Shown in pieces: positions 1 through 6,851 of a DNA stretch of 17,702 nucleotides. Source of the stretch: CAVQBP01 sp964448105 (GTDB lineage Bacteria > Bacteroidota > Ignavibacteria > Ignavibacteriales > Ignavibacteriaceae); the NCBI GenBank assembly GCA_964448105.1, contig CAYUVK010000109.1, forward strand, positions 1 to 17,702, written 5' to 3'. Position 1 is the first letter of the stretch. Each line of letters starts with the position of its first letter. The notes beneath the pieces were generated by a model. The model had not been told where the DNA came from and did not search any database. It was given only the letters and a program-made list of their open reading frames with translations. The translations under genes and the position numbers were made by a program.

Positions 1-45
1 CTAATTTAACACCTTATTTCGCTTATGTTTATATTCTTTGCGTAA

Positions 46-402
46 CTTCAGTTAAATAATAAAAATCTGCCTAATGATATGATACCTTACTGGGATTTTG
101 ATGCACCAAATATTCCAGATGAACCGAGAGATGCTTCCGCTGCAGCAATAATTTGTTCTGCTCTTTAGGAGTTAAGCGCATATTCTAAAAATAAAGGGGA
201 AAAATATAAAGAAGCTGCAGATAAAATTTTAACAAGTTTATCTACCAGTAAATATAGAGCTGAAGAAAATCAAAATCAGAATTTTATTCTTAAACATTGT
301 GTCGGAAGTAAACCGGCAGATTCGGAAATTGATGTTCCGCTTATTTATGCAGACTATTACTTTATCGAGGCCAATCTAAGATGTTTAAATTATAAAGAAT
401 AG
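46..402 (+). pseudogene. GH88 unsaturated glucuronyl hydrolase, C-terminal remnant with in-frame stop
   Basis: Reading the + strand in the frame of position 121 gives a stretch typical of the C-terminal third of glycoside hydrolase family 88. It contains IPYWDFDAPNIP, EPRDASAAAI, HCVGSKP and SEIDVPLIYADYYFIEANLR, and ends at TAG 400-402. Intact family members remove the unsaturated uronic acid from oligosaccharides released by polysaccharide lyases. Here the reading is interrupted by TAG at 166-168, where homologues usually have a residue such as Tyr in a SALYELS-like segment. Further in-frame stops at 43-45 and 7-9 end recognisable homology, and no other frame of the first 60 bases restores the missing part. 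The N-terminal half, which carries the catalytic aspartates in this family, is absent. I see no frameshift between 46 and 402, so decay looks recent, or the stop is an assembly error. Family identity is strong; pseudogene status is likely. Confidence 0.8.
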
Positions 403-426
403 TAATTGCATAATGTCAAATCAACC

Positions 427-445
427 CGGTTTCTTTAAGAAACCG
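427..445. terminator. Hairpin between convergent genes
   Basis: A perfect 8-bp stem (CGGTTTCT/AGAAACCG) with a 3-nt loop sits in the 62-bp gap between the GH88 remnant (+) and the reductase gene (-), whose 3' ends face each other. Placement suits a shared bidirectional terminator. Neither side has a good T-run directly after the stem, so the call is tentative. Confidence 0.4.
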
Positions 446-464
446 AATTAATCCTTTAGAAGAT

Positions 465-1016
465 CTATTTTTCAGCCTTTGCACTATCAGGTACAAAATC
501 AAGAACAAAAGAATTCATGCAGAATCTTTTTCCTGTTGGCGGCGGGCCGTCATCAAATACATGTCCGAGATGTGCACCGCATCGACCACATAAAACTTCT
601 GTTCTATGCATTCCATAAGACGTATCAGGTTTATAAATGACACTATTTGGTCTTATCGTTTCAAAAAAGCTAGGCCAGCCGCAAGTACTTGCAAACCATG
701 AATCGGAACGGAATAATGGATTACCGCAAGCTGCACAATAATAGGTACCTATTCCGGTAGATTTCCAGTACTTTCCCGTATATGCTCTTTCAGTTGCCTT
801 ATTTCGTGCAACTTGATATACACTATCGGGCAAAACTTTTTTCCAAACAGAATCGGGAAGATTTAATGTGGTTGTATCTGTTCGTGAGTAATAAGGATTG
901 TTAGGGTGCTGTGATTCCGTCATAACCTTTGGATCTCCCTTCGTCGTATCTGTTTTATTTTGGCAGCTTAATAATAATAGAGCTGCAGGTATTAAAAATA
1001 ACATTAACAGTTTCAT
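465..1016 (-). CDS. msrB: Peptide-methionine (R)-S-oxide reductase, exported lipoprotein
   Basis: This 183-residue MsrB reduces the R epimer of methionine sulfoxide in proteins. The zinc site is visible as two CxxC pairs, C94/C97 (CAAC) and C143/C146 (CGRC). The GWPSF motif is present with a likely recycling cysteine at C112 (STCGWPSF), and the catalytic cysteine is C166 in the RFCMNS motif, so this is a cysteine and not a selenocysteine form. Residues 1-18 form a lipoprotein signal peptide: a hydrophobic run followed by the lipobox LLSC, with C18 as lipidation site. About 60 polar residues separate the lipid anchor from the catalytic domain. This places the enzyme in the periplasm or on the outer membrane, where it would repair oxidised envelope proteins; the neighbouring cytochromes make that plausible but do not prove a link. 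ATG start; only a weak AAGAAAA-like ribosome site lies upstream. Confidence 0.93.
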   Translation of the reverse strand: MKLLMLFLIPAALLLLSCQNKTDTTKGDPKVMTESQHPNNPYYSRTDTTTLNLPDSVWKKVLPDSVYQVARNKATERAYTGKYWKSTGIGTYYCAACGNPLFRSDSWFASTCGWPSFFETIRPNSVIYKPDTSYGMHRTEVLCGRCGAHLGHVFDDGPPPTGKRFCMNSFVLDFVPDSAKAEK

Positions 1017-1043
1017 ATAGATTTTTCTTATTTAGTTACTAAA

Positions 1044-1075
1044 AATTGTTAAGTTGCCATATTGTTTTAACAATT
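1044..1075. repeat. 9-bp inverted repeat upstream of msrB
   Basis: AATTGTTAA at 1044-1052 is repeated inverted as TTAACAATT at 1067-1075, with a 14-nt spacer. It lies in the 141-bp gap between the oxidoreductase stop and the msrB start. On the minus strand the second arm runs into TTTTTAG, so it could be a weak terminator for the upstream oxidoreductase or an operator in front of msrB. The AT-rich background makes chance a real alternative. Confidence 0.35.
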
Positions 1076-1157
1076 AGACAATTAAGCAATAAAACAATTT
1101 CTTTTTATTTCGCAAAAGATTTTCCATCAATAGAATAATATTACTCTTTAATTTGGT

Positions 1158-2156
1158 TTAACATTTAACCCAGCTTTTTGTTTCAGCACTTTTTATAATT
1201 GCATCAGTTACTTTCATATTATTAATGGCATCACTTAAAGGAGTAGGAACTTCGGTATTTTCTAAAATGGCTTTTGAAAATGCATCTCCTTGAAGCGTAT
1301 ATTGATCGACAGGATCAAATGTAAATTCTTCATTTCCTTCTTTTGTGATTAGCCAAATCCGCGTCTGTTTATCAGAAGGAGCATTAACCGGGATTTCAAT
1401 TTCAATACGCCCATTAGTACCTAAAATATTTGCCCGCTGATAGTGAATTAATTGAGTCGAACAAGTAAAACCGGATGTAATTCCTGAAGAAAAATCAAGA
1501 ATAGCTGAAGTATACCTGTCAGTTTGGGTATTGGGATCAAAATCAATTGTACCCATAACACAAGATGGTTCTTTTTCTAGGATAAACCTTGGGAATGAAA
1601 TACAATAACAGCCTATATCCATTAATGCTCCCCCGCCGTTTTCCACTTTATTGCGAATATTTTTCGAATCAACATTATAATAAGAAAAGAATGATTGAAT
1701 ATTTTTCACTTCACCTATTTTGCCTTCTTTTACCAGTGATTTTGCCTTTCGCCATTGAGGATGAAAACGGTACATAAAAGCTTCCATAACATTTAAATCG
1801 GGATATTTCTTTGAAATATTTAAAAGTGATTCCGCTTCTTTAGTATTCATACCAATAGGTTTTTCACAAAGGATGTGTTTACCGGCTTCCATAGCTTTTA
1901 TAGTCCAATAAACATGAAAATTATTTGGAAGCGGATTATAAACAGCATCTATTTCCGGATCACTTATTAACTCTTCATATGAACCATAAGCTTTTTTTAT
2001 ACCTAGTTTGCTTGCAGCTTCCTTTGCTTTTTGAATATCCCTTGAAGATATTGCGGTAATCTCACAGTATTCTCCTTTCTGCATAGCTGGAATCACTTTT
2101 CCAACACCGATATTTGCTGTACTTAAAACACCCCAGCGAATTTTCTTTTTTGCCAT
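1158..2156 (-). CDS. Gfo/Idh/MocA family NAD(P)-dependent oxidoreductase
   Basis: The 332-residue protein has the standard two-domain layout of this family. The N-terminal Rossmann fold starts at residues 5-25 with a beta strand and turn (GVLSTANIGVGKVIPAM), followed by TAISSRD at the end of the second strand. The family hallmark EKP (residues 98-100, CEKPIGMN) supplies the conserved lysine near the nicotinamide. The C-terminal alpha/beta domain carries GGGALMDIGCY (174-184), matching the family's GGGxLxDxGxH element but with Tyr where His is frequent. Relatives act on sugars, sugar acids or inositols as dehydrogenases or related enzymes; the substrate cannot be read from the sequence. The nearby GH88 remnant and dlgD homologue hint at sugar or uronate metabolism, as inference only. 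The ATG start is supported by TGAGGA about 6 nt upstream. Confidence 0.9.
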   Translation of the reverse strand: MAKKKIRWGVLSTANIGVGKVIPAMQKGEYCEITAISSRDIQKAKEAASKLGIKKAYGSYEELISDPEIDAVYNPLPNNFHVYWTIKAMEAGKHILCEKPIGMNTKEAESLLNISKKYPDLNVMEAFMYRFHPQWRKAKSLVKEGKIGEVKNIQSFFSYYNVDSKNIRNKVENGGGALMDIGCYCISFPRFILEKEPSCVMGTIDFDPNTQTDRYTSAILDFSSGITSGFTCSTQLIHYQRANILGTNGRIEIEIPVNAPSDKQTRIWLITKEGNEEFTFDPVDQYTLQGDAFSKAILENTEVPTPLSDAINNMKVTDAIIKSAETKSWVKC

Positions 2157-2212
2157 TATTTCCTCAAAAGTTACTTAGTAAAATTGTTGATTAAAAATGA
2201 TTAATTTATCAC

Positions 2213-2246
2213 GCCTGCGTGCCGAAATGCACTTCGGCGTGCAGGC
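2213..2246. repeat. GC-rich imperfect palindrome (REP-like)
   Basis: Two 14-nt arms (2213-2226 and 2233-2246) flank a 6-nt loop. They pair fully if two G-T/U wobble pairs at 2219-2240 and 2220-2239 are allowed. The element is strikingly GC-rich inside very AT-rich non-coding DNA, and no T-run follows directly on either strand. That argues against a simple terminator and for a dispersed REP-like palindrome or another structured element. Confidence 0.6.
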
Positions 2247-2369
2247 ACGAAAGTAATAACTTTTTTAAATTTTTTGAATTAGAATTAAATATAATATAAA
2301 TATTCTGAACGAATTGCGTACTTTATCAAATGGTAAAGCAAAGCTATAAAAATAAATTGAGTAACAAGA

Positions 2370-2404
2370 AAAGAATAAAAAACCTCCTATATTTCGAGGA
2401 GGTT
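2370..2404 (-). terminator. Intrinsic terminator of the cytochrome operon
   Basis: AACCTCCT (2381-2388) and AGGAGGTT (2397-2404) form a perfect 8-bp stem with an 8-nt loop. On the minus strand the second arm runs directly into a T-rich tract (2370-2382 as A residues on the plus strand). It lies 44 bp after the stop codon of the octaheme cytochrome, the expected position and polarity for the end of that transcript. Confidence 0.85.
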
Positions 2405-2447
2405 GAATATTTGTTTATGAAGAATATCGTTTCAATAAAAAGTGCAT

Positions 2448-4658
2448 CTATTTTTTAGAAGCTAATTCCTTCTTCTCTTTATTTCCTGAAATCTTAATAT
2501 TTTCTTTTTTGAAATATTTTAGTTCGGGAAGATGCTGCAAATCTTTTACTCTTTCGGGTGAATAGCCAAGCTTTTTAAAATCTAAAATACCGGTTTCGGA
2601 ATGACAGCTTTGACAACTTAATCCTTCTTTCTGAATTCCGTGATTAACCATGAGAGTTCCAAATTGTCTCATCCATTTAGGCTTCACGTTTCTTAATTCA
2701 CCTTTATTATCTAGTGGATATGTTGTTGACCAGTTATCAACTCCAAAATAATGCATAAAGTCGTCCATCATATATTCCTTAAACGGCAGCTGGTACATTC
2801 TTTTTACAATAGGATTTTCAATTGCTTTAATTACTGCATCTTTAGGTTTTCCGGTTTGATAATATGTCGGATAATCAAACGGAAGAATCATTGCACCAAA
2901 AGGTCCCCGGTTCGACATATCTTCAAACATATAAGCATTAAATAATTTGAAAGGATAAATTTTACTTTCGCCCATATTTTCAAGCGGCTGCAGATTTTGT
3001 GCAATTACTTCTCTTCTTTTTTCGATCATTTCAGGAGGAAGCTGCGATAATGTATTTTCAATTGATTTTAAATAATTATCGATTTCTTCTTCATTCATTT
3101 TAAAATCTTTTCTAAGATTTTCTTTAACTTCCTTTAAAGCTTCGGGATTGGAAATTTTTGTAATTTGATCCATCAATGGATTGTATTTATCGGTTTTATT
3201 CGGATTATTACCCAAAGCATTAGCAAGAAATGTCCCGTTTCCGTTAAACCATAAATATGTAAATCCTACTCCCGATTTACCTGAACGTAAAACATCGGTT
3301 GGTGTGTAAATACCTTCCCCGGGATTCCATGTGGGATTTACCCAGTCCCTCAATACAACATTTTCATGCTGAAGGTCTTTTATATGACAGGTTTCGCACG
3401 CAATTCTTGCAACATGACCATTCAAAATTACTCTTGTTAATTCGTTTTTAGTATGCGGAGCTGATGTATGGCAATTTTCGCAAGCAACTGCTTTACCCGG
3501 TAAATCATTTGCTACTAAATCAGTTCCTTTATTTCCTCTTGGTATTTTATGTCCTTCCGGGATATGGCAGTCGATACATTGTATTCCTGCAGCATAATGA
3601 ACGTCATCTTCAGGGCTGAAAGGATTTCCTCTTTTGCTTCCTTCATGAATTATTCTTTTGTTTTTGTATCCTAAGCTTTTTGCAGAAACATTGTTAGCAT
3701 AAGTATCGCCGCCCATATTATGCTGATGACAGTTAAGGCAATTTTCATTTGTTGGTTTTGTAACAGTCATTGCTGCACGCATTGTTCTATCCTGGTTCCA
3801 TCGATATCCAACATTATCTTTAATTACATATTTATAATTCATATCATAAGATTGAGAATGACAAATCAAGCAGTCAATGCCTTGTTTAGCTGAAGATGGA
3901 ACATTTCCAATAGGCATCATATCTTCAGTGGCAGGTTGATAATTACCTCCAATATGGCAGGCGCCGCATCCTTCACTCCTATAAACAATAGTTCCGTTTA
4001 GACTGTCAGGTTTAGTGGCAATTAAAGCAGCCCAGCCTGTCCATGAAAAACTGCCCGGGATTCCGCAGGCCCTGTCTATTTTACCGACAGGAATAGGTCT
4101 TCCTTCTTCATTTACTTTCTTTCCGTTGTAGCCGTAAGTTGAAAAACCTGCTGCCATTCTTTGAAATTTAAAGTGAACCGACCCAAGAACATCATCCATT
4201 GTATTTACTTTTTTGGTTGAGCCATCGGCTTCATGAACTGTCATTTCTTCATGGCATTTTAAACACGTTTTTGGTCCTTCATATTGAAGAATACCTGCAT
4301 CTCTAAAATATTTTAAGTGTGAGTAATTTGTTTTAGACAAAAAGGACGGGGTATTCATAAGCATTTCGATTTTAACTTTTCTGCTGAATTTATTCTTTTC
4401 TCCCCTTGTTTGAGCTTCTGCTCTTTTTAATCTTTCTTTATAAGTTAATTCTTTTGCTATCTTCTCAAACTCTTCCTCAGATATTTTTTTGCTGGAGTTA
4501 AAAGTCAGTTCACCGTTTTTTACACCTGTATACCATTCAAAGAAAGGATGGTACAAAAGTTCATAAGAAATAAAGATTAAAATAAATAAACTTATTATAA
4601 TAGTATTTATTTTTGCTGTTTTAGTTTTCATAAGCTGAAGCAGTATTGCTTTCATCAT
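2448..4658 (-). CDS. Octaheme c-type cytochrome, tetrathionate-reductase (OTR) type, membrane-anchored
   Basis: This 736-residue protein has eight CxxCH heme sites, starting at C132, C231, C263, C307, C361, C393, C421 and C682. The order and surrounding motifs (CLKCHEE, SVHFKFQ, GKIDRACGIPGSFSW, IDCLICHSQS, NCLNCHQ..GGD, CIDCHIPEGHKIP, VACENCHTSAPH, HVARIACETCH) follow the Shewanella-type octaheme tetrathionate reductase family. Those enzymes reduce tetrathionate and, in vitro, nitrite or hydroxylamine; the physiological substrate here is unknown. A hydrophobic segment at about residues 18-36 looks like an uncleaved anchor, so the heme domain should face the periplasm. Two features are unusual: the protein is much longer than Shewanella OTR, and 257 residues separate hemes 7 and 8, including a charged helical stretch near 490-560. 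The start is uncertain: the ATG at 4658 (or the adjacent one at 4655) follows an AGAGG, while Met10 at 4631 gives a more compact signal anchor. Either start overlaps the end of the cytochrome b gene. Confidence 0.88.
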   Translation of the reverse strand: MMKAILLQLMKTKTAKINTIIISLFILIFISYELLYHPFFEWYTGVKNGELTFNSSKKISEEEFEKIAKELTYKERLKRAEAQTRGEKNKFSRKVKIEMLMNTPSFLSKTNYSHLKYFRDAGILQYEGPKTCLKCHEEMTVHEADGSTKKVNTMDDVLGSVHFKFQRMAAGFSTYGYNGKKVNEEGRPIPVGKIDRACGIPGSFSWTGWAALIATKPDSLNGTIVYRSEGCGACHIGGNYQPATEDMMPIGNVPSSAKQGIDCLICHSQSYDMNYKYVIKDNVGYRWNQDRTMRAAMTVTKPTNENCLNCHQHNMGGDTYANNVSAKSLGYKNKRIIHEGSKRGNPFSPEDDVHYAAGIQCIDCHIPEGHKIPRGNKGTDLVANDLPGKAVACENCHTSAPHTKNELTRVILNGHVARIACETCHIKDLQHENVVLRDWVNPTWNPGEGIYTPTDVLRSGKSGVGFTYLWFNGNGTFLANALGNNPNKTDKYNPLMDQITKISNPEALKEVKENLRKDFKMNEEEIDNYLKSIENTLSQLPPEMIEKRREVIAQNLQPLENMGESKIYPFKLFNAYMFEDMSNRGPFGAMILPFDYPTYYQTGKPKDAVIKAIENPIVKRMYQLPFKEYMMDDFMHYFGVDNWSTTYPLDNKGELRNVKPKWMRQFGTLMVNHGIQKEGLSCQSCHSETGILDFKKLGYSPERVKDLQHLPELKYFKKENIKISGNKEKKELASKK

Positions 4659-4867
4659 TAACCTCTTTTGGATTTTGATTTTCCGTGTGTTTGTGCCACC
4701 CGGTTATCATTGCTTTAAAGTTGCCTAAGATTGTAGTCCCGGTTGTTGCCAGGTAAATATGACCAATCATAAAAATTGAAAGGAGAAAACCTATTGAAGT
4801 ATGAAAAATTGCTGTAAGTGTTAAACCGGAAATTCCCCATATTTGGTTTATAATAAACTCGGGAAAT
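4621..4867 (-). CDS. Di-heme cytochrome b (FdnI/cyt b561 type), C-terminal part, cut by scaffold gap
   Basis: The visible protein starts at FPEFIINQ directly beside the N run. It contains the last transmembrane helix pair of an FdnI-type cytochrome b. Histidines in IFHTSIGF and MIGHIY lie 14 residues apart, the same spacing as the two C-terminal heme ligands of E. coli FdnI. The tail ATTGTTILGNFKAMITGW matches the family C-terminus (TG....MxxGW), followed by a short polar extension. The reading frame can be extended across the Ns to a Met at 4887, but that start is an artefact: the true N-terminal half lies at 4990-5412. Its 3' end overlaps the octaheme cytochrome gene by 11 or 38 bp depending on that gene's start. 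The inferred role of the complete protein is quinol oxidation at the membrane. Confidence 0.85.
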
Positions 4868-4877
4868 NNNNNNNNNN
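4868..4877. other. Assembly gap (10 N) inside the cytochrome b gene
   Basis: Ten Ns join two contigs. Ten is a common placeholder length, so the true distance is unknown. The gap falls inside one gene, between its third-helix and fourth-helix regions, and explains part of its broken reading frame. Confidence 0.98.
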
Positions 4878-5008
4878 TAACGAGCATAGCGGCTATAAAT
4901 CTATAATAAAAATTAAGGGAAAAAATGAAAGCTATTTATGCCTTAATATTCCTATCCATATTTTTATTATCTAATTTGTTTAATGTTTCTTATTCAGAAT
5001 CTATTAAA
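4878..5008 (+). other. Apparently foreign segment with the 5' start of an exported protein gene
   Basis: Between the N gap and the point where cytochrome b coding resumes, the minus strand no longer reads as cytochrome b. The plus strand instead shows an ATG at 4925, with AAGGG a few bases upstream. It encodes a near-perfect signal peptide: MKAIYALIFLSIFLLSN, then LFNVSYSESIKGK. The SESIKGK end resembles the mature N-terminus of carboxypeptidase-regulatory-like or TonB-dependent outer-membrane proteins. The frame then runs antisense into cytochrome b and stops at 5036-5038. The likeliest explanation is a chimeric contig end; a real insertion with the rest of the gene hidden in the gap is possible. 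The right-hand junction, around 5005-5015, is estimated from where cytochrome b homology fades. Confidence 0.6.
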
Positions 5009-5412
5009 GGGAAAACGATATACATTATCTTCAAATAAGTTATTTGCTGTAAAGGATTAAATTTTTGCGCTTTGCTGGTTTCAAATGGATGAGATTCATT
5101 TTTAAAAATTCCGGAAATGTAAAATTTCATTTGAATTAATAATCTATTTAAAATCCCTTTAAGTTTCGGCAGATACTGTTTGTAATTCCCGGAAGCAATA
5201 TTTAAGATAAAAAAGAAAAGATAATTAACGGTTAAGGTTATTCCCGAGATATTGTGTATTAATACCGCATTCTGAAAATTTATTATAGGCGATTTTGTAT
5301 CAACATACTGTAAATTGATCCCGGAAAAGATTAAGCTGAAAAATAATAATGCATTTAACCAATGCCATATACGAAGCCATGCAGGATAATAATATTCTCG
5401 GTTATTACTCAT
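4990..5412 (-). CDS. Di-heme cytochrome b (FdnI/cyt b561 type), N-terminal part
   Basis: About 140 residues are visible from the ATG at 5412; a GTG at 5415 is in frame, but AAGGA sits better for the ATG. The N-terminus PAWLRIWHWLNALLF with H17 and the second helix segment LIHNISGITLTVNYLFF with H53 supply the first two axial ligands of a four-helix di-heme cytochrome b. FNPLQQITYLKIMYIVFP is the conserved entry to the third helix. The protein then breaks into IDSE and a stop at the foreign segment. About ten residues are missing before FPEF in the downstream part, so the two pieces should form one integral membrane protein of roughly 230-240 residues. It should take electrons from menaquinol and pass them to the adjacent c-type cytochrome. 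The start overlaps the end of the heptaheme gene by 8 bp, indicating translational coupling. Confidence 0.85.
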   Translation of the reverse strand: MSNNREYYYPAWLRIWHWLNALLFFSLIFSGINLQYVDTKSPIINFQNAVLIHNISGITLTVNYLFFFILNIASGNYKQYLPKLKGILNRLLIQMKFYISGIFKNESHPFETSKAQKFNPLQQITYLKIMYIVFPLIDSE

Positions 5413-6346
5413 CACTTTTCCTTTTTTTAGAACTCCATCTTAAAAAACTATGAACCGCAAGTGTAATTAATGTCAAGCCGAATATTATAAAGCTTAGCAT
5501 GTTTAAATAATAATTTCTAGTTGCTCCTATTACATAAGAATTATTCAAGATAACAGCATTTATAAAACCTTCTTTGTTTCGTTCTTCTTTTGTTTGAAAC
5601 TTGTAGAGAGATTGAACTAAAATTGAATTGGATGAATGGCACTCAACACAATTTCTTAAAGATTTTTCTTTTGGTAAAATTTTATGTGAAACCCCTGCGG
5701 CACTTTGCCCTGTATGGCAATCAATGCATCTAACAGATTTCCAGTGTAAATCTTTATGGGGAAGCCATTGATGTGCCGTATTTAAATTAGGAAGTACATC
5801 ATTAGTAAAACTTGCAATCTTTGTTTCATTATTATGGCACTCAAGACAAATATGATTATCATACAAAACAGTTCTTTTAACTTCACTATTTACTCGTGCA
5901 TTAACTTTAAAGCTATGTGGTTCATGACAGTTGAAGCATGTAAATTTATTTCCAAACTTTAGGTAATGTACACTCTCTTTAAAATCTTTTTCTATTGTCT
6001 TAAAACTATATTTAAAAAGTTCCGGATTATCCTGATGACAATTTAAACAATAGAGGTTTTCGTTTTTTAATTTTGCCGGATGGGGGAAAGTATTAAACTC
6101 CGGTGAATGGCATTCAGTGCATTCAAGCTCTTTATGATTAGAGTTATAAAAATTATCCGGGATTACAGAAAGATTTTTCAGGATTCCGCTTTGAGGGTCT
6201 TTATATCCCAAAGTAGACATTGAATGGCATCTTAAACAGTTCTGATTTTTCTCTTTAGATAAGGTGGTTTCACCAAATAAATTTTGATTTAAGAGAAAAC
6301 CTGCCATTAATATTAATAGATATAATTCCCCGAATATTTTTATCAT
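5405..6346 (-). CDS. Heptaheme c-type cytochrome with C-terminal membrane anchor (CbcA-like architecture)
   Basis: This 313-residue protein carries seven CxxCH sites, starting at C37, C76, C100, C137, C167, C207 and C233, spread over residues 37-237. An N-terminal signal peptide spans roughly 1-25 (hydrophobic LLILMAGFLLNQNLFG). A single transmembrane helix at about 278-303 is followed by a positively charged tail (RWSSKKRK), which puts the heme domain outside and the C-terminus in the cytoplasm. Several sites resemble doubled-CxxCH and NapC/NrfB-type relay cytochromes (SVRCIDCHTG, FTCFNCHEPH). With the cytochrome b encoded immediately downstream (8-bp overlap), the pair has the architecture of the Geobacter CbcBA inner-membrane quinol oxidase. 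I infer the same role here, moving electrons from the quinol pool to periplasmic carriers. I assign no gene symbol because the match is architectural and not residue-level. Confidence 0.88.
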   Translation of the reverse strand: MIKIFGELYLLILMAGFLLNQNLFGETTLSKEKNQNCLRCHSMSTLGYKDPQSGILKNLSVIPDNFYNSNHKELECTECHSPEFNTFPHPAKLKNENLYCLNCHQDNPELFKYSFKTIEKDFKESVHYLKFGNKFTCFNCHEPHSFKVNARVNSEVKRTVLYDNHICLECHNNETKIASFTNDVLPNLNTAHQWLPHKDLHWKSVRCIDCHTGQSAAGVSHKILPKEKSLRNCVECHSSNSILVQSLYKFQTKEERNKEGFINAVILNNSYVIGATRNYYLNMLSFIIFGLTLITLAVHSFLRWSSKKRKSDE

Positions 6347-6388
6347 ATAAAGTAGAAATCATATTAAATTAAATAATTTTCCCCACTC

Positions 6389-6829
6389 CTACTTTACCCT
6401 GCTTGTTATTAACTCTTTAATTTTCCAACATTCGGTAAAATTTTTATAAACATTACAATTCCGGCATTCCTTATTATAGCATATATTTTTCAGGTGTTTG
6501 AAAGTCCAGCAAGGTTCTGAGTGAGATATAAAAGCCTCACAATTATTCCGGTCATCTTTGGAACAATTATTAATTTCCCAGCAGGGTATTAATGAATAAA
6601 TAGCTTTTATGCCATTAATACTTATTTTATTAACATTAATAGCTCTTCTTATACATTGTAATCTTTGAATATCCGATTCAGAATAAAGTCTATGGCTGGA
6701 TTCCTTTTTAAAAGGTAAAATCAAACCTTCTTTTTCATACATTCTAAGTGTATGTACGGAAATTCCTAAAATTTTTGCAGCACTGCTGATAGGAAATAAA
6801 GGTAATTCAAAATTTTCTGATTGTTCCAA
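6389..6829 (-). CDS. MerR-family regulator with cysteine-rich (CW-type) C-terminal domain
   Basis: The 146-residue protein begins with a MerR winged-helix domain. SSAAKILGISVHTLRMYEKEGLI (about 15-37) is the helix-turn-helix, and HRLYSESDIQRLQCI (46-60) the wing and following helix. The usual long dimerisation helix is short and is followed by a tail with eight cysteines at 83, 89, 97, 107, 117, 122, 125 and 134, three of them in CW pairs (83-84, 107-108, 134-135). This pattern resembles the small 'two-CW' domains seen in anaerobic bacteria and could bind zinc or an iron-sulfur cluster, or respond to redox state. It is the first gene of the cytochrome operon, 42 bp before the heptaheme gene, and so probably controls it. 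The start is TTG at 6829; I see no in-frame ATG before the helix-turn-helix. Confidence 0.85.
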   Translation of the reverse strand: MEQSENFELPLFPISSAAKILGISVHTLRMYEKEGLILPFKKESSHRLYSESDIQRLQCIRRAINVNKISINGIKAIYSLIPCWEINNCSKDDRNNCEAFISHSEPCWTFKHLKNICYNKECRNCNVYKNFTECWKIKELITSRVK

Positions 6830-6851
6830 TTCCGACCCTAATAATTGATAC

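Noticed and set aside
166..168. The TAG inside the GH88 fragment as a recoded (suppressed) codon
   Set aside because: Other genes in the window show no in-frame TAG, and the fragment also lacks its N-terminal half, so decay or an error is simpler.
465..1016. Selenocysteine form of MsrB
   Set aside because: The catalytic position (RFCMNS) is encoded as cysteine and the ORF has no in-frame TGA.
1589..1777. Plus-strand 62-residue ORF
   Set aside because: It lies entirely antisense to the well-supported Gfo/Idh/MocA gene and has no family resemblance. Similar shadow ORFs inside the cytochrome, glycosyltransferase, carA, carB and PhoH genes were left out for the same reason.
4925..5038. A complete 37-residue secreted peptide gene on the plus strand
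   Set aside because: The first 30 residues look like the start of a larger exported protein, and the end is simply antisense cytochrome b, so a chimeric junction fits better.
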